A DNA stretch of 64,000 nucleotides from Streptomyces radicis. Lineage in GTDB: Bacteria > Actinomycetota > Actinomycetes > Streptomycetales > Streptomycetaceae. This document shows positions 49,441 to 58,814 of the stretch, in pieces. The translations under genes and the position numbers were made by a program. The stretch covers positions 56,327 to 120,326 of the forward strand of contig NZ_RBDY01000019.1 of assembly GCF_003626575.1 (NCBI RefSeq), given 5' to 3'. The notes under the pieces were generated by a model, which worked only from the letters and a program-made list of their open reading frames with translations, had not been told where the DNA came from and made no database searches. Within the stretch, counting starts at the first letter, position 1. Every line of letters starts with the position of its first letter.

Positions 49441-50507
49441 CCGCGCTCCCAGAAGCTCGGGCCGGGGGGCTCCTCGAAGTCGCCGAGCGCCTGGAGGAAG
49501 CCTTCGTCGTTGACCGTGATGCGCAGCTGCGGCAGCGGGTGGCCCGCGGGTCCGAAGAGGACCTTGGCGCCGTCGGCGAGGTCGAACGTCGACTGGTGGC
49601 AGGGGCAGAGCGCGTGGTGGGACTGCTGCTCGTAGAGGGTCGCGGGGCAGCCGATGTGGGTGCAGATCTTGGAGTAGCAGAGGATGCCCTCGTGGCCCCA
49701 CTCCGCGGAGCGCGGGTCCTTGATGTCCTCGGGCTCGAGGCGCACCAGCATGACGGCGGCCTTGGCGATCTCCGCGTGGAAGTTCTCGGCGTGCGGGTCG
49801 AGGCCTTCGGGCATGGCCTGCGTGAGCGAGCCCACCGTGATGTCCTCGGGGCGCAGCGGCTGGAGGGTGGCCTCGTTGATGATCAGCGAGCCCTCCTGCC
49901 ACGCGGTGTGGTGGAGCTTGTCCTCGGGCAGCGGGCCGAGGTCGCGCAGCAGCACCACGCCGGCGAGCGGCACGAGGCCGAGGGCGCCGAGCAGGGTGTT
50001 GCGCGCGAGCTTCCTGCGGCCGATCTGCGACTCGGCGGCGCCCTTGGCGAACTCCTCGAGGACATGCGCCTTGACCTCGGGCGTCGCCTCGACGGCGTGC
50101 CGCTCCTCGGCGACCTCCTCGTCGGACATCAGGGTGCGCGCCCAGTGGATGGCGCCCGCGCCGATGCAGAAGAGGGCGAGCCCGAGGGTGAGGCCGAGGG
50201 CGAAGTTCAGCCCGCTGATGTGCCCGAACGGCCAGATGAAGACGATCTCATCGATCGGGATGGCCACATAGGAGGCGATGAAGCCGACCGTGGCGAGCAT
50301 CGACAGGGTGAAGAGGAAGGCCACGGTGCGCTCGGAGCGTCGGGCGGCCCGCTCGTCGATGTCCTGCCTGCGGGGTTCGTGCGGCGGTAGCCCGGGGTCG
50401 GCGAACGGGTCGTCCGCCTCGGCCACGGCACCGCCCTCGCGCTGGTCGGGGAGGTGGTCCCCCGACGAGTCGTTGCGCGATTCGGTCTGATCAGTTCGGC
50501 TACTCAT
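49437..50507 (-). CDS. qcrA: Rieske iron-sulfur subunit QcrA
   Basis: 356 aa from ATG 50507, overlapping the qcrC stop by 4 nt. An acidic N-terminus and three membrane spans (about 65-85, 95-120 and 170-190), characteristic of actinobacterial QcrA, precede the C-terminal Rieske fold. The [2Fe-2S] ligands are in ICTHIGCPATL and LCPCHQSTFDL. It passes electrons from menaquinol to the dihaem cytochrome c of QcrC. Confidence 0.97.
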   Translation of the reverse strand: MSSRTDQTESRNDSSGDHLPDQREGGAVAEADDPFADPGLPPHEPRRQDIDERAARRSERTVAFLFTLSMLATVGFIASYVAIPIDEIVFIWPFGHISGLNFALGLTLGLALFCIGAGAIHWARTLMSDEEVAEERHAVEATPEVKAHVLEEFAKGAAESQIGRRKLARNTLLGALGLVPLAGVVLLRDLGPLPEDKLHHTAWQEGSLIINEATLQPLRPEDITVGSLTQAMPEGLDPHAENFHAEIAKAAVMLVRLEPEDIKDPRSAEWGHEGILCYSKICTHIGCPATLYEQQSHHALCPCHQSTFDLADGAKVLFGPAGHPLPQLRITVNDEGFLQALGDFEEPPGPSFWERG

Positions 50508-51313
50508 GACTTCCTGGCCTTTGCGGTCCTGGCCCCGATCCACACGGCGACGGCGATGAGGGCACCCATGCCGAACGTCCAGGCGAAGAGGCCCTCGCTG
50601 ACCGGCCCGAAGCCGCCGAGGCCCAGGCCGCCGGGGCTCGGGGAGTCCGCGGTGTTGACCGCGTGCAGCCACGCGATGATGTCCTGCTTCTCCTCCTCCG
50701 GCAGCGTGGAGTTGGGGAAGGACGGCATGCTGGCGGGGCCCGTGACCATGGCCTCGTAGATGTACCGGGGGTCCACGTTGTCCAGCGCCGGTGCTTCCTT
50801 GCCATGGGTCAGCGCGCCGCCCTGGCCGGTGAAGTTGTGGCACTGGGAGCAGTTGGTGCGGAACAGCTCGCCGCCCCTGGCGGCGTCGCCCGCCGAGGGG
50901 TCGTAGGCCGACTCGTTCGGCACGCTCGGGCCCGGGCCCAGGGAGGCGACATACGCGGCCAGCTGGTCGATCTCGGCCTGCGTGTAGACGACCGGCTTCT
51001 CCTCGGCCTGCGGGCCCGGCTGCTGGAGGGGCATGCGCCCGGTGCCGACCTGGAAGTCGACCGCCGCGGCGCCGACCCCGGTCAGCGAGGGCCCGTCGCT
51101 GCTCCCCTGGCCACCGGAGCCGTGGCAGCTCGAGCAGCCGACGTCGTACAGCTTCTTGCCCTCCTCGATGGCGAGGGACTGGGCCGAGGCCTCGGCCTGC
51201 GCCTCGTCCGCGGGGGCGAGCGTCGCGTACAGCCCCCCTGTGGCCGCCAGCGCGAGGAGGAGGACGACGAGCGCCGCCAGCGGATGGCGCCGTCGTACGG
51301 AGAGCTTTTTCAC
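50504..51313 (-). CDS. qcrC: dihaem cytochrome c subunit QcrC
   Basis: 269 aa from GTG 51313. An N-terminal membrane anchor (about 11-30) is followed by two c-type haem motifs, CSSCH (Cys60-His64) and CSQCH (about 158-162), and a C-terminal membrane span (FAWTFGMGALIAVAVWIGA). In actinobacteria this fused dihaem subunit replaces a mobile cytochrome c and wires bc1 directly to the aa3 oxidase. Confidence 0.97.
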   Translation of the reverse strand: MKKLSVRRRHPLAALVVLLLALAATGGLYATLAPADEAQAEASAQSLAIEEGKKLYDVGCSSCHGSGGQGSSDGPSLTGVGAAAVDFQVGTGRMPLQQPGPQAEEKPVVYTQAEIDQLAAYVASLGPGPSVPNESAYDPSAGDAARGGELFRTNCSQCHNFTGQGGALTHGKEAPALDNVDPRYIYEAMVTGPASMPSFPNSTLPEEEKQDIIAWLHAVNTADSPSPGGLGLGGFGPVSEGLFAWTFGMGALIAVAVWIGARTAKARKS

Positions 51314-51401
51314 GGATTACCCCGGGGTCAGGATCTTCTGCGTCGGTGCTTGAGGTGTGCGGTCCGAGTGCGTGGTGCCGGTCGGCCACTCGATGAGGTG
51401 G

Positions 51402-52022
51402 CTACTTGATGAGGTAGATGGTGGCGAAGAGGCCGATCCACACGACGTCGACGAAATGCCAGTAGTACGACACGACGATGGCCGTGGTGGCCTGCTCATG
51501 GGTGAAGCGCTTGGCCGCGTACGTGCGGGCCAGGACGAACAGGAACGCGATCAGCCCGCCGAGCACATGCAGCCCGTGGAAGCCGGTGGTCAGGTAGAAC
51601 GCGGAGCCGTAGGGGCCCGAGGACAGCGAGATGCCCTCGTGCTTGACCAGCTCGACGTACTCCGTGACCTGCCCGCCGATGAAAACGGCGCCCATCACGA
51701 AGGTGGCCACGAACCACGCGCGGAGCTTCTTCACATCGCCCCGCTCGGCGGCGAACACGCCGAGCTGACAGGTGAGCGAGGAGAGCACCAGGATCACGGT
51801 GTTGGTCCCCGAGAACGGGAGGTTGAGCACATCGGCGTTCTCCTGCCAGTGCTCCGCCCCCATCACCGACCGCAGGGTGAAGTACATCGCGAAGAGGGCC
51901 GCGAAGAACATCAGCTCGGAACTCAGCCAGATGACGGTTCCGACGCTGGTGACGTTCGGCCGGTTGACCGAAGGGATCGCGTGCCCGGATTCTGCTGCTG
52001 TTGCTGTCGCCACGCCCGTCAT
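51402..52022 (-). CDS. ctaE: cytochrome c oxidase subunit III CtaE
   Basis: 206 aa from ATG 52022 (GTG 52013 is an alternative; neither has a strong ribosome site). Five membrane spans. The family pattern is SELMFFAALFAMYFTLR, GGQVTEYVELV, FYLTTGFHGLHVLGGLIAFL and SYYWHFVDVVWIGLFATIYL. It heads the ctaE-qcrC-qcrA-qcrB operon and is separated from ctaC-ctaD-ctaF by an L,D-transpeptidase gene and a small divergent gene. Confidence 0.96.
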   Translation of the reverse strand: MTGVATATAAESGHAIPSVNRPNVTSVGTVIWLSSELMFFAALFAMYFTLRSVMGAEHWQENADVLNLPFSGTNTVILVLSSLTCQLGVFAAERGDVKKLRAWFVATFVMGAVFIGGQVTEYVELVKHEGISLSSGPYGSAFYLTTGFHGLHVLGGLIAFLFVLARTYAAKRFTHEQATTAIVVSYYWHFVDVVWIGLFATIYLIK

Positions 52023-52219
52023 TATGTCGGTCGGTTTTCCGGCGTCTTCCCCGGGGGTCCGGTTCGGTGTGTCCGCCCGTCCGGTGACGTTTCCCGACCC
52101 GTCTCCCACCGGGTCCCGACCCATCCGCCCTGCCCACCGCGGGGGCCGACGGAGTAGCATCCGCCGCAGGGGCGGCCGACGAGGGCCGCCCGGGACAACG
52201 GCCACTTCGCGGAGGAACG

Positions 52220-52621
52220 ATGGAGCGCACCGCCACGGTGCTGGTCTACAGCGACGACGTCAACACCCGCGAGCAGGTCCGGCTCGCGGCCGGGAGGCGG
52301 CCCGCGGCTGACGTTCCCGAGGTCGAGTACCTGGAGTGCGCCACCCTGCCCGCGGTGCTGAGCGCGCTCGAACAGGGCGGGATCGACGTGTGCGTGCTCG
52401 ACGGCGAGGCCGTCCCGGCGGGCGGGATGGGCGTCTGCCGGCAGATCAAGGACGAGATCTTCGAGTGCCCCCCGGTGCTGCTGCTGATCGGGCGCCCGCA
52501 GGACGCCTGGCTCGCCACCTGGAGCCGGGCCGAGGCGGCCGTGGCGCACCCGGTGGAGCCGTCGGAGCTGGCGGCCTCCCTGGCCACCCTCCTGCGCCGT
52601 CGGCTCCCCTCCACGGTCTGA
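52220..52621 (+). CDS. small receiver-like protein, unknown function
   Basis: 133 aa from ATG 52220 (GGAGGAACG upstream). The fold pattern resembles a response-regulator receiver: TATVLVYSDDVNTREQVRLA, then DVCVLDGEAVPAGGMGVCRQ and PPVLLLIGRPQDAW, ending in an Ala/Leu helix. It has Asp-Asp near the N-terminus and an Asp at the phospho-acceptor strand, but the usual Lys near the end is not obvious (AHPVEPSE). There is no output domain. It is divergent from ctaE; similar small proteins occur beside ctaE in Streptomyces (recall). Confidence 0.78.
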   Translation: MERTATVLVYSDDVNTREQVRLAAGRRPAADVPEVEYLECATLPAVLSALEQGGIDVCVLDGEAVPAGGMGVCRQIKDEIFECPPVLLLIGRPQDAWLATWSRAEAAVAHPVEPSELAASLATLLRRRLPSTV

Positions 52622-52654
52622 CGCACACGGGCCGCCTCGCGCCCGGGTCGTCCG

Positions 52655-53908
52655 TCACACCCGGGGGCGCAGGCGGCCCGCGGCCGGGGTCACCGGCTCG
52701 CCGCCACCGCCGCCGTGCACGGCGCTGCCGGCGCGCCACTCCTCCCAGGAGAGGTTCCAGTCGCCGAAGCCGTTGCCGAAGGGCGCCATGTCCTCGCCGA
52801 AGCCGTTGACGTGCTCGACGACGTCGCCCGGCTTCAGCAGGTCGAACAGCCACTTGGCGTTCTCGTCCGACATGCCCGTGCAGCCGTGGCTGACGTTGGC
52901 CGAGCCGTGCGACCCGGCGGACCAGGGGGCGGCGTGGATGTACTCGCCGCTCCAGGTGAGCCGCGAGGCCCACGAGACATTGAGGTCGTAGGACTCCGCC
53001 GAGCCCGCCGCGATGCCGATGCTGGTGCCGGTCATCCTGACGTTCTCCTCCTGGGCGAGGACGACCTTCTTGCCGTTCCTCGTGGCGAAGCCCTCCTTCC
53101 CCGTGGTGATCGGGATGCTCCGCAGCTCCTCGCCGTTGCGGGTGACGGTCATGGTGTGGCCGCTGATGTCGGCGACGGCCTCGATCCGGTCGCCGGTCTT
53201 CAGCTTCAGGGCGTCGCCCGAGCCGCCGCGCAGGCCGTCCCTTATCGGCAGCCCGAGAAGGTTGGAGCGCACCGTGATCTGGGTGTTGGCGGGCCAGTAC
53301 TCCTTGGGGCGGTAGTGCAGCTCCTTGTCGTCCACCCAGTGCCACGCCCCCTCCACGCGGGGCTCGGAGCTGACGGTCAACGCGCCCTCGACGAGCGCCC
53401 GTTGCTCGGGGTCGCTGACCTTGCGGCTCAGCTCCGCGGTGACCGGCTGGCCCACCCCGTAGGTGCCCGCGTCGGGGCCGAAGTCGACGTCGAGGCGCTT
53501 GCCCTTCGACGCGCGCGTGCTGAACGTGTGCACGCCCCTGCCGGGGGAGCCACTGCCGTTCTCCGTGCTGACCCGCACGGTGTACTCGGCGTCCGCGGCC
53601 AGCGGTGAGGTGCTGCGCCAGCCACGGCCGTCGGCGGACAGCTCGCCGGCCAGGGGGCGCCCGGCCGCGTCGGCGGCGGCCACGTCGGTGATCCTGGTCC
53701 CGGTGCCCTGGGTGCTGATCCTGAGGGGCTTGTCGGGATCGACGCCGGTCGCCTTCGCGCCGCCGGCGTCACCGAAGGACAGCTGTCCGACGGCGTCGTA
53801 GGGTTCGGTCGCCAGCGGCTTGCCGTCTCCCGCGCAGCCGGTGATCCCGGCGAGCAGCGGGGCGAGTATCAGCGCTGAGCCCAGCTTTATGCGGTTTGAG
53901 TGACTCAT
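52655..53908 (-). CDS. L,D-transpeptidase lipoprotein with Ig-like domains
   Basis: 417 aa from ATG 53908 (ATG 53914 two codons upstream is equally possible). The lipoprotein signal has lipobox ITGC (LAPLLAGITGCAGDG). Two Ig-like modules (about 45-250, e.g. EYTVRVSTENGSGSPGRGVH) precede a YkuD catalytic domain with HGSANVSHGCTGMSDENAKW, where the Cys is the nucleophile. It forms 3-3 peptidoglycan cross-links or attaches proteins to the wall outside the membrane. It sits between the two cytochrome oxidase gene blocks, as in other streptomycetes (recall). Confidence 0.95.
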   Translation of the reverse strand: MSHSNRIKLGSALILAPLLAGITGCAGDGKPLATEPYDAVGQLSFGDAGGAKATGVDPDKPLRISTQGTGTRITDVAAADAAGRPLAGELSADGRGWRSTSPLAADAEYTVRVSTENGSGSPGRGVHTFSTRASKGKRLDVDFGPDAGTYGVGQPVTAELSRKVSDPEQRALVEGALTVSSEPRVEGAWHWVDDKELHYRPKEYWPANTQITVRSNLLGLPIRDGLRGGSGDALKLKTGDRIEAVADISGHTMTVTRNGEELRSIPITTGKEGFATRNGKKVVLAQEENVRMTGTSIGIAAGSAESYDLNVSWASRLTWSGEYIHAAPWSAGSHGSANVSHGCTGMSDENAKWLFDLLKPGDVVEHVNGFGEDMAPFGNGFGDWNLSWEEWRAGSAVHGGGGGEPVTPAAGRLRPRV

Positions 53909-53964
53909 AGCCATAAATTACGGACATCACCCGGTGGGGGCGCGCTGGCCTGCTGCAAACGGGC

Positions 53965-53994
53965 GGCCCCCGGAGGGATCTCCCTCCGGGGGCC
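53965..53994 (-). terminator. hairpin terminator after ctaF
   Basis: ggcccccggaggga / tccctccgggggcc, perfect 14-bp stem with 2-nt spacer, 22 nt past the ctaF stop. Confidence 0.8.
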
Positions 53995-54016
53995 GGATGC
54001 CGTGCGGGACGGGCCG

Positions 54017-54415
54017 CTACTGGTTCTGGTTCTCGCCGCGGTAGTACTCGAAGACCCACAGCCACAGGCCGATGGCCACGAGCGGGGCCGTGAAGTACAG
54101 GAACCACCAGCCGAAGACCGGGCCCATGAACGCGACCGCGCCACCGGCGCCGAGCAGCAGCGGCGCCCAGCTGTGCGGGCTGAAGAACCCGACCTCGCCG
54201 GCGTCGTCGGCGACGTCCGCCTCCTTGTTGTCCTGCGCGCCGGTGTCCACGCGGCGGGCGGTGAAGAGCAGGTAGAACCCGATCATCGCCGACAGGGCGA
54301 ACGACAGGAACAGCGCCGTGGTGCCGACCGGCTCCTTGGACCACACGCCGTAGACGATCGCCACGGCGAGCATGAAGACGGCGATCCAGCTGAAGAGGTG
54401 CCCCTGGATCCTCAC
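54017..54415 (-). CDS. ctaF: cytochrome c oxidase subunit IV CtaF
   Basis: 132 aa from GTG 54415, overlapping the ctaD stop by 4 nt. Four membrane spans (HLFSWIAVFMLAVAIVYGVW, ALFLSFALSAMIGFYLLFTA, then two near the C-terminus ending in WVFEYYRGEN) in the pattern of the actinobacterial-specific subunit IV. It stabilises the aa3 oxidase; it has no redox centre. Confidence 0.95.
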   Translation of the reverse strand: MRIQGHLFSWIAVFMLAVAIVYGVWSKEPVGTTALFLSFALSAMIGFYLLFTARRVDTGAQDNKEADVADDAGEVGFFSPHSWAPLLLGAGGAVAFMGPVFGWWFLYFTAPLVAIGLWLWVFEYYRGENQNQ

Positions 54416-56157
54416 TGGCCGGCCTCCTTTCCGGTGAGCGCCTCGGCCTCGTGGCGGGCGTCGTTCTCCAGGGAGTCGAGCGCCGCGACCTCGGGGTGGT
54501 GCAGGTCGAAGGCCGGGGACTCGGAGCGGATCCTGGGCAGCGTGAGGAAGTTGTGCCGGGGCGGCGGGCACGAGGTCGCCCACTCGAGCGAACGCCCGTA
54601 GCCCCACGGGTCGTCGGTGTCGACCTTCTCGCCGTACTTCCAGGTCTTCCAGACGTTGTAGAAGAACGGCAGCATCGACATGCCGAGCAGGAACGAACTC
54701 ATGGTCGAGATCGTGTTGAGCGCGGTGAACCCGTCGGCCGCCAGATAGTCCGGGTAGCGGCGGACCATGCCCTCGGCGCCCAGCCAGTGCTGCACGAGGA
54801 ACGTTCCGTGGAAGCCGATGAACAGCGTCCAGAAGGTGATCTTGCCGAGGCGCTCGTCCAGCATCTTGCCGGTCCACTTGGGCCACCAGAAGTGGAAGCC
54901 CGCGAACATCGCGAAGACCACGGTGCCGAAGACGACGTAGTGGAAGTGCGCCACCACGAAGTAGGTGTCGGACACGTGGAAGTCGAGCGGCGGCGAGGCC
55001 AGGATCACGCCGGTGAGGCCACCGAAGAGGAAGGTGATCAGAAAGCCGACCGACCAGAGCATCGGCGTTTCGAAGCTGAGCGATCCCTTCCACATGGTGC
55101 CGATCCAGTTAAAGAACTTCACACCGGTCGGGACCGCGATCAGGAAGGTCATGAAGGAGAAGAACGGCAGCAGCACCGCGCCCGTGACATACATGTGGTG
55201 CGCCCAGACCGTCACGGAGAGGCCCGCGATGGTGATCGTCGCGGCGACCAGGCCGATGTAGCCGAAGATCGGCTTCCTGGAGAAGACCGGGATGATCTCC
55301 GAGACGATGCCGAAGAACGGCAGCGCGATGATGTACACCTCTGGATGGCCGAAGAACCAGAAGAGGTGTTGCCACAGGATCGCGCCGCCGTTGGAGGCGT
55401 CGAAGATATGGGCCCCGAAGACGCGGTCGGCGGCGAGCGCGAACAGCGCGGCGGCGAGCACCGGGAAGGCCAGCAGCACCAGGACACCGGTGAGCAGGAC
55501 GTTCCAGGTGAAGATCGGCATCCGGAACATCGTCATGCCGGGGGCGCGCATGCAGATGATCGTGGTGATGAAGTTGACGGCGCCGAGGATGGTGCCGAAG
55601 CCGGAGAGCGCGAGGCCCATGACCCACAGGTCGGCGCCCATGCCGGGCGAGCGGACCGCGTCGGAGAGCGGCGAGTAGGCGAACCAGCCGAAGCTGGCCG
55701 CGCCCTGCGGCGTGAAGAAGCCGCCGACCACCATGAGGCCGCCGAACAGGTAGAGCCAGTAGGCCAGCATGTTCAGGCGGGGGAACGCGACGTCGGGGGC
55801 GCCGATCTGGAGCGGCATGATCCAGTTGGTGAACCCGGCGAACAGCGGGGTCGCGAACAGCAGCAGCATGATCGTGCCGTGCATGGTGAACAGCTGGTTG
55901 AACTGCTCGTTGCTGACGACCTGCGTGCCGGGGCGGGCCAGCTCGGCGCGCATGATGAGCGCCATCGCGCCGCCGATGATGAAGAAGAGGAACGACGTCA
56001 GCAGGTACATCGTGCCGATCGTCTTGTGGTCGGTGGTGGTGAGCCACTTGACCACGACGGAGCCGGGCCGACGCCGGTAGGCGGCGGGCGAGGCGGGGGT
56101 GGCCCCGGCCGCCTCCGTCTCCTGTGACTCCGCGTTCTTCTGCTCGAGGATACTCAC
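54412..56157 (-). CDS. ctaD: cytochrome c oxidase subunit I CtaD
   Basis: 581 aa from GTG 56157, overlapping the ctaC stop by 4 nt. It holds haem a and the haem a3-CuB site: the low-spin His in TMHGTIMLLL, the CuB site HPEVYI (His-Tyr cross-link), HHMYVTG, and the paired His in VVAHFHYVVFG. Twelve membrane spans. It reduces O2 to water and pumps protons. Terminal tail Glu/Ala-rich. Confidence 0.98.
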   Translation of the reverse strand: MSILEQKNAESQETEAAGATPASPAAYRRRPGSVVVKWLTTTDHKTIGTMYLLTSFLFFIIGGAMALIMRAELARPGTQVVSNEQFNQLFTMHGTIMLLLFATPLFAGFTNWIMPLQIGAPDVAFPRLNMLAYWLYLFGGLMVVGGFFTPQGAASFGWFAYSPLSDAVRSPGMGADLWVMGLALSGFGTILGAVNFITTIICMRAPGMTMFRMPIFTWNVLLTGVLVLLAFPVLAAALFALAADRVFGAHIFDASNGGAILWQHLFWFFGHPEVYIIALPFFGIVSEIIPVFSRKPIFGYIGLVAATITIAGLSVTVWAHHMYVTGAVLLPFFSFMTFLIAVPTGVKFFNWIGTMWKGSLSFETPMLWSVGFLITFLFGGLTGVILASPPLDFHVSDTYFVVAHFHYVVFGTVVFAMFAGFHFWWPKWTGKMLDERLGKITFWTLFIGFHGTFLVQHWLGAEGMVRRYPDYLAADGFTALNTISTMSSFLLGMSMLPFFYNVWKTWKYGEKVDTDDPWGYGRSLEWATSCPPPRHNFLTLPRIRSESPAFDLHHPEVAALDSLENDARHEAEALTGKEAGQ

Positions 56158-57119
56158 GATCGCCCCTCGTTGGTCTCGGCGTTCCTTGCGGCATCGGTCT
56201 GCTCGATGCCGGCCGGGAGGTAGCCGGTGTTGCCGCGTTCCGCCAAGTCCTGGAGATGCGCGTCGTACTCCTCGGGGGAGACGACCTTGACGTTGAACAG
56301 CATGCGGGAATGGTCGACGCCGCAGAGCTCGGCGCACTTGCCGAGGAAGGTGCCCTGCCGGTCGGGGGTCACCTCGAACACGTTGGTGTGCCCGGGGATG
56401 ACGTCCTGCTTCATCAGGAACGGCACGACCCAGAACGAGTGGATGACGTCACGGGACGTCAGCACGAACTGCACCGTCTCACCCTCGGGGAGGATCAGCG
56501 TGGGCCCGGGGTTGCCGGTGTCCGGGTCGCGGTCGGCCGGGGTGCCGGCCTCGTACACGCCGTCCGCGTTCTCGGGGAAGCGGTCCGCGATCCGGTCGGG
56601 GATGGAGGAGAGCTCGGGCGCGGTGCGCGCGTCGGTGTCGGAGGCGCCGACGGGCTCGATGTAGTTGAAGCCCCAGCTCCACTGGTAGCCCACCACGTTG
56701 ATGATGTGGTCGGGCTCCTCCGAGGTGTCGAGCAGCTCGGTCTGGTCGCGGGCGGTGAAGTAGAAGAGCACCGAGACGACGATCAGCGGGACGAGGGTGT
56801 AGAGGGCCTCGATGGGGAGGTTGTACCGGTTCTGCGGGGGGACCTCGACCTTGGTGCGCGAGCGCCGGTGGAAGAAGACGCTCCACAGGATCAGGCCCCA
56901 CACCAGCACACCCGTGACGAGGGCGGCAGCCCATGAGCCCTGCCACAGGGACAGGATGCGCGGCGCCTCCTCCGTGACGGGGGTGGGCATGCCGAGACGG
57001 GGAAAGTCCTCGGATGTGCAACCTGTGGCGGTCGCCAGGACCAGGCCCGCGATCAGCGCCTGCGGCAGGATCCGCCGCTTCGGGCGCCGCGACGAGCGGT
57101 CGGAGCCGTTGGGACTCAC
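56154..57119 (-). CDS. ctaC: cytochrome c oxidase subunit II CtaC
   Basis: 321 aa from GTG 57119. Lipoprotein-type signal (LVLATATGC), two membrane spans (about 60-80 and 108-128) and a periplasmic-side cupredoxin domain. The CuA ligands are visible in HSFWVVPFL and GKCAELCGVDHSRM (Cys-x3-Cys, His, Met). An insertion of about 50 residues (SDTDARTAPELSSIPDRIAD region) before the CuA loop is usual in actinobacteria. It receives electrons from QcrC. First gene of ctaC-ctaD-ctaF, divergent from the cysteine desulfurase gene across 231 bp without another gene. Confidence 0.97.
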   Translation of the reverse strand: MSPNGSDRSSRRPKRRILPQALIAGLVLATATGCTSEDFPRLGMPTPVTEEAPRILSLWQGSWAAALVTGVLVWGLILWSVFFHRRSRTKVEVPPQNRYNLPIEALYTLVPLIVVSVLFYFTARDQTELLDTSEEPDHIINVVGYQWSWGFNYIEPVGASDTDARTAPELSSIPDRIADRFPENADGVYEAGTPADRDPDTGNPGPTLILPEGETVQFVLTSRDVIHSFWVVPFLMKQDVIPGHTNVFEVTPDRQGTFLGKCAELCGVDHSRMLFNVKVVSPEEYDAHLQDLAERGNTGYLPAGIEQTDAARNAETNEGRS

Positions 57120-57350
57120 GTAGCGCCTTCCCGAGAGTCTCGCCCTCGGTCCGGGCTGCCTCGCGCTTCGCTGCGGCCGGCCCTGACGGGGGCAGGGGTT
57201 TGGATGTTTATGCGGAGCAAACCCTACTGGACGCCCTTTGCCGCCTCGCGGGGAGGGTACGGGAACGCGGCGTGGCGCGGCGCGGGGCCCGCGCACGTCC
57301 CCGACCAGGGGATTCACCGGGGCGGCCGCGGTGGCGTTAGGTTGCGCGAC

Positions 57351-58760
57351 GTGCCCTATTTCGATGCCGCGAGCTCCCTTCCCCCGCACCCCGTGGCCAC
57401 CCAGGCGCTCCTGGCCGCGCTCGACGACGGGTGGGCCGACCCGTCGCGCCCGCACCGCGAGGGCCGCAAGGCGCGCCTGCTGCTCGACGCCGCGCGGGAG
57501 GCGGCGGCCGATGCGGTGGGCTGCCGCCCCGACGAGCTGACGTTCACCTCGTCGGGAACGCGCGCGCTGCACACGGGTGTCGCGGGCGCGCTGGCCGGAC
57601 GGGCCAGGGCGGGGCGGGAGTTGCTGGTGTCCGCCGTCGAGCACTCGGCGGTGCTGCACGCGGCCGAGGCGCACCGGGCGGCCGGGGGCGGCGTCACGGA
57701 GATCGGCGTGGACCGCGAGGGCCGCGTGGCGCCCGAGGCCGTCGCGGCGGCGCTCAGGGCGGCGTCCAGGGGCCCCGCGCTGGTGTGCGTGCAGTCCGCC
57801 AACCACGAGGTGGGCACGCGCCAGCCGGTCGCGGAGATCGCCGAGGTGTGCGCGGCGGCGGGCGTTCCGCTGCTGGTGGACGCGGCGCAGTCGCTGCCGT
57901 GGGGCCGGGTCGAGGGCGGCTGGTCGCTGCTCGCGGGCAGCGCCCACAAGTGGGGCGGGCCCGCGGGGGTGGGGCTGCTCGTGGTGCGCAAGGGGACGCG
58001 GTTCGCGCCCGTGGGGCCGACGGACGAGCGGGAGTCGGGGCGGGCGCCCGGCTTCGAGGACATCCCGGCGATCGTGGCGGCCGCGGCCTCGCTGCGGGCC
58101 GTGCGGCAGGACGCGGCGGCCGAGGCGGCGCGGCTCGCGGGGCTCGTGGACCGGATCAGGGAGCGCGTTCCCGCGCTGGTGCCGGATGTGGAGGTGGTGG
58201 GGGCGGCGGAGGAGCGGCTGCCGGGGATCGTGACGTTCTCCTGCCTCTACGTGGACGGCGAGGCGCTGCTGCACGCGCTCGACCGTGAGGGGTTCGCGGT
58301 GTCGTCGGGCTCGTCGTGCACGTCGAGCACGCTGACGCCGAGCCATGTGCTGCGCGCGATGGGCGTGCTGTCCGAGGGGAACGTCCGGGTCTCGCTGCCG
58401 CCCGGGACGGCCGAGCAGGACGTGGAGCGCTTCCTCGCGGTGCTGCCGGGGGCGGTGGCAGGGGTGCGGGAGCAGCTGGCCCCGCCCGTGCCGGTCACCG
58501 TGGACGCGGGCGAACCGGACGGTGGGCATGGCGCGTTGACCGTGGACGCGCTGGGGCGGCGCTGCCCTGTGCCGGTCATCGAGCTGTCCCGCGTCATCGG
58601 CCGGGTGCCGGTCGGCGGGGTGGTGACGGTGCTCGCCGACGACGCCGCCGCCCGCCTCGACATCCCCGCGTGGTGCGACATGCGCGGCCAGGAGTACCTG
58701 GGCGAGGCGCCGCACGGCGCGGGCCCCGGCACGGCGTACCGGGTGCGCCGCGTGGTGTGA
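57351..58760 (+). CDS. cysteine desulfurase fused to a TusA-type sulfurtransferase
   Basis: 469 aa from GTG 57351. N-terminal PLP-dependent NifS/IscS-type domain (about 1-375): cofactor Lys200 in AGSAHKWGG, and active-site Cys323 in SSGSSCTSSTLTPSH within a mobile IscS-like loop. C-terminal TusA domain (about 390-469) with the sulfur-accepting Cys405 in ALGRRCPVPVIELSR. The enzyme would pass sulfane sulfur from cysteine directly to its own carrier domain. TAGGTT lies 8 bp before the GTG and no ribosome site is present, so the mRNA is probably leaderless. Confidence 0.93.
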   Translation: MPYFDAASSLPPHPVATQALLAALDDGWADPSRPHREGRKARLLLDAAREAAADAVGCRPDELTFTSSGTRALHTGVAGALAGRARAGRELLVSAVEHSAVLHAAEAHRAAGGGVTEIGVDREGRVAPEAVAAALRAASRGPALVCVQSANHEVGTRQPVAEIAEVCAAAGVPLLVDAAQSLPWGRVEGGWSLLAGSAHKWGGPAGVGLLVVRKGTRFAPVGPTDERESGRAPGFEDIPAIVAAAASLRAVRQDAAAEAARLAGLVDRIRERVPALVPDVEVVGAAEERLPGIVTFSCLYVDGEALLHALDREGFAVSSGSSCTSSTLTPSHVLRAMGVLSEGNVRVSLPPGTAEQDVERFLAVLPGAVAGVREQLAPPVPVTVDAGEPDGGHGALTVDALGRRCPVPVIELSRVIGRVPVGGVVTVLADDAAARLDIPAWCDMRGQEYLGEAPHGAGPGTAYRVRRVV

Positions 58761-58814
58761 GGGCGGGCGGTGTGAGGGCGGCGGCGGAACGGGTCGGGCG
58801 TGCGGCGGCGTGGC

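Noticed and set aside
57120..57350. Coding extension of the cysteine desulfurase upstream to 57204
   Set aside because: The extra N-terminal sequence is not desulfurase-like; the conserved fold starts at PYFDAASS and a -10-like TAGGTT precedes GTG 57351.
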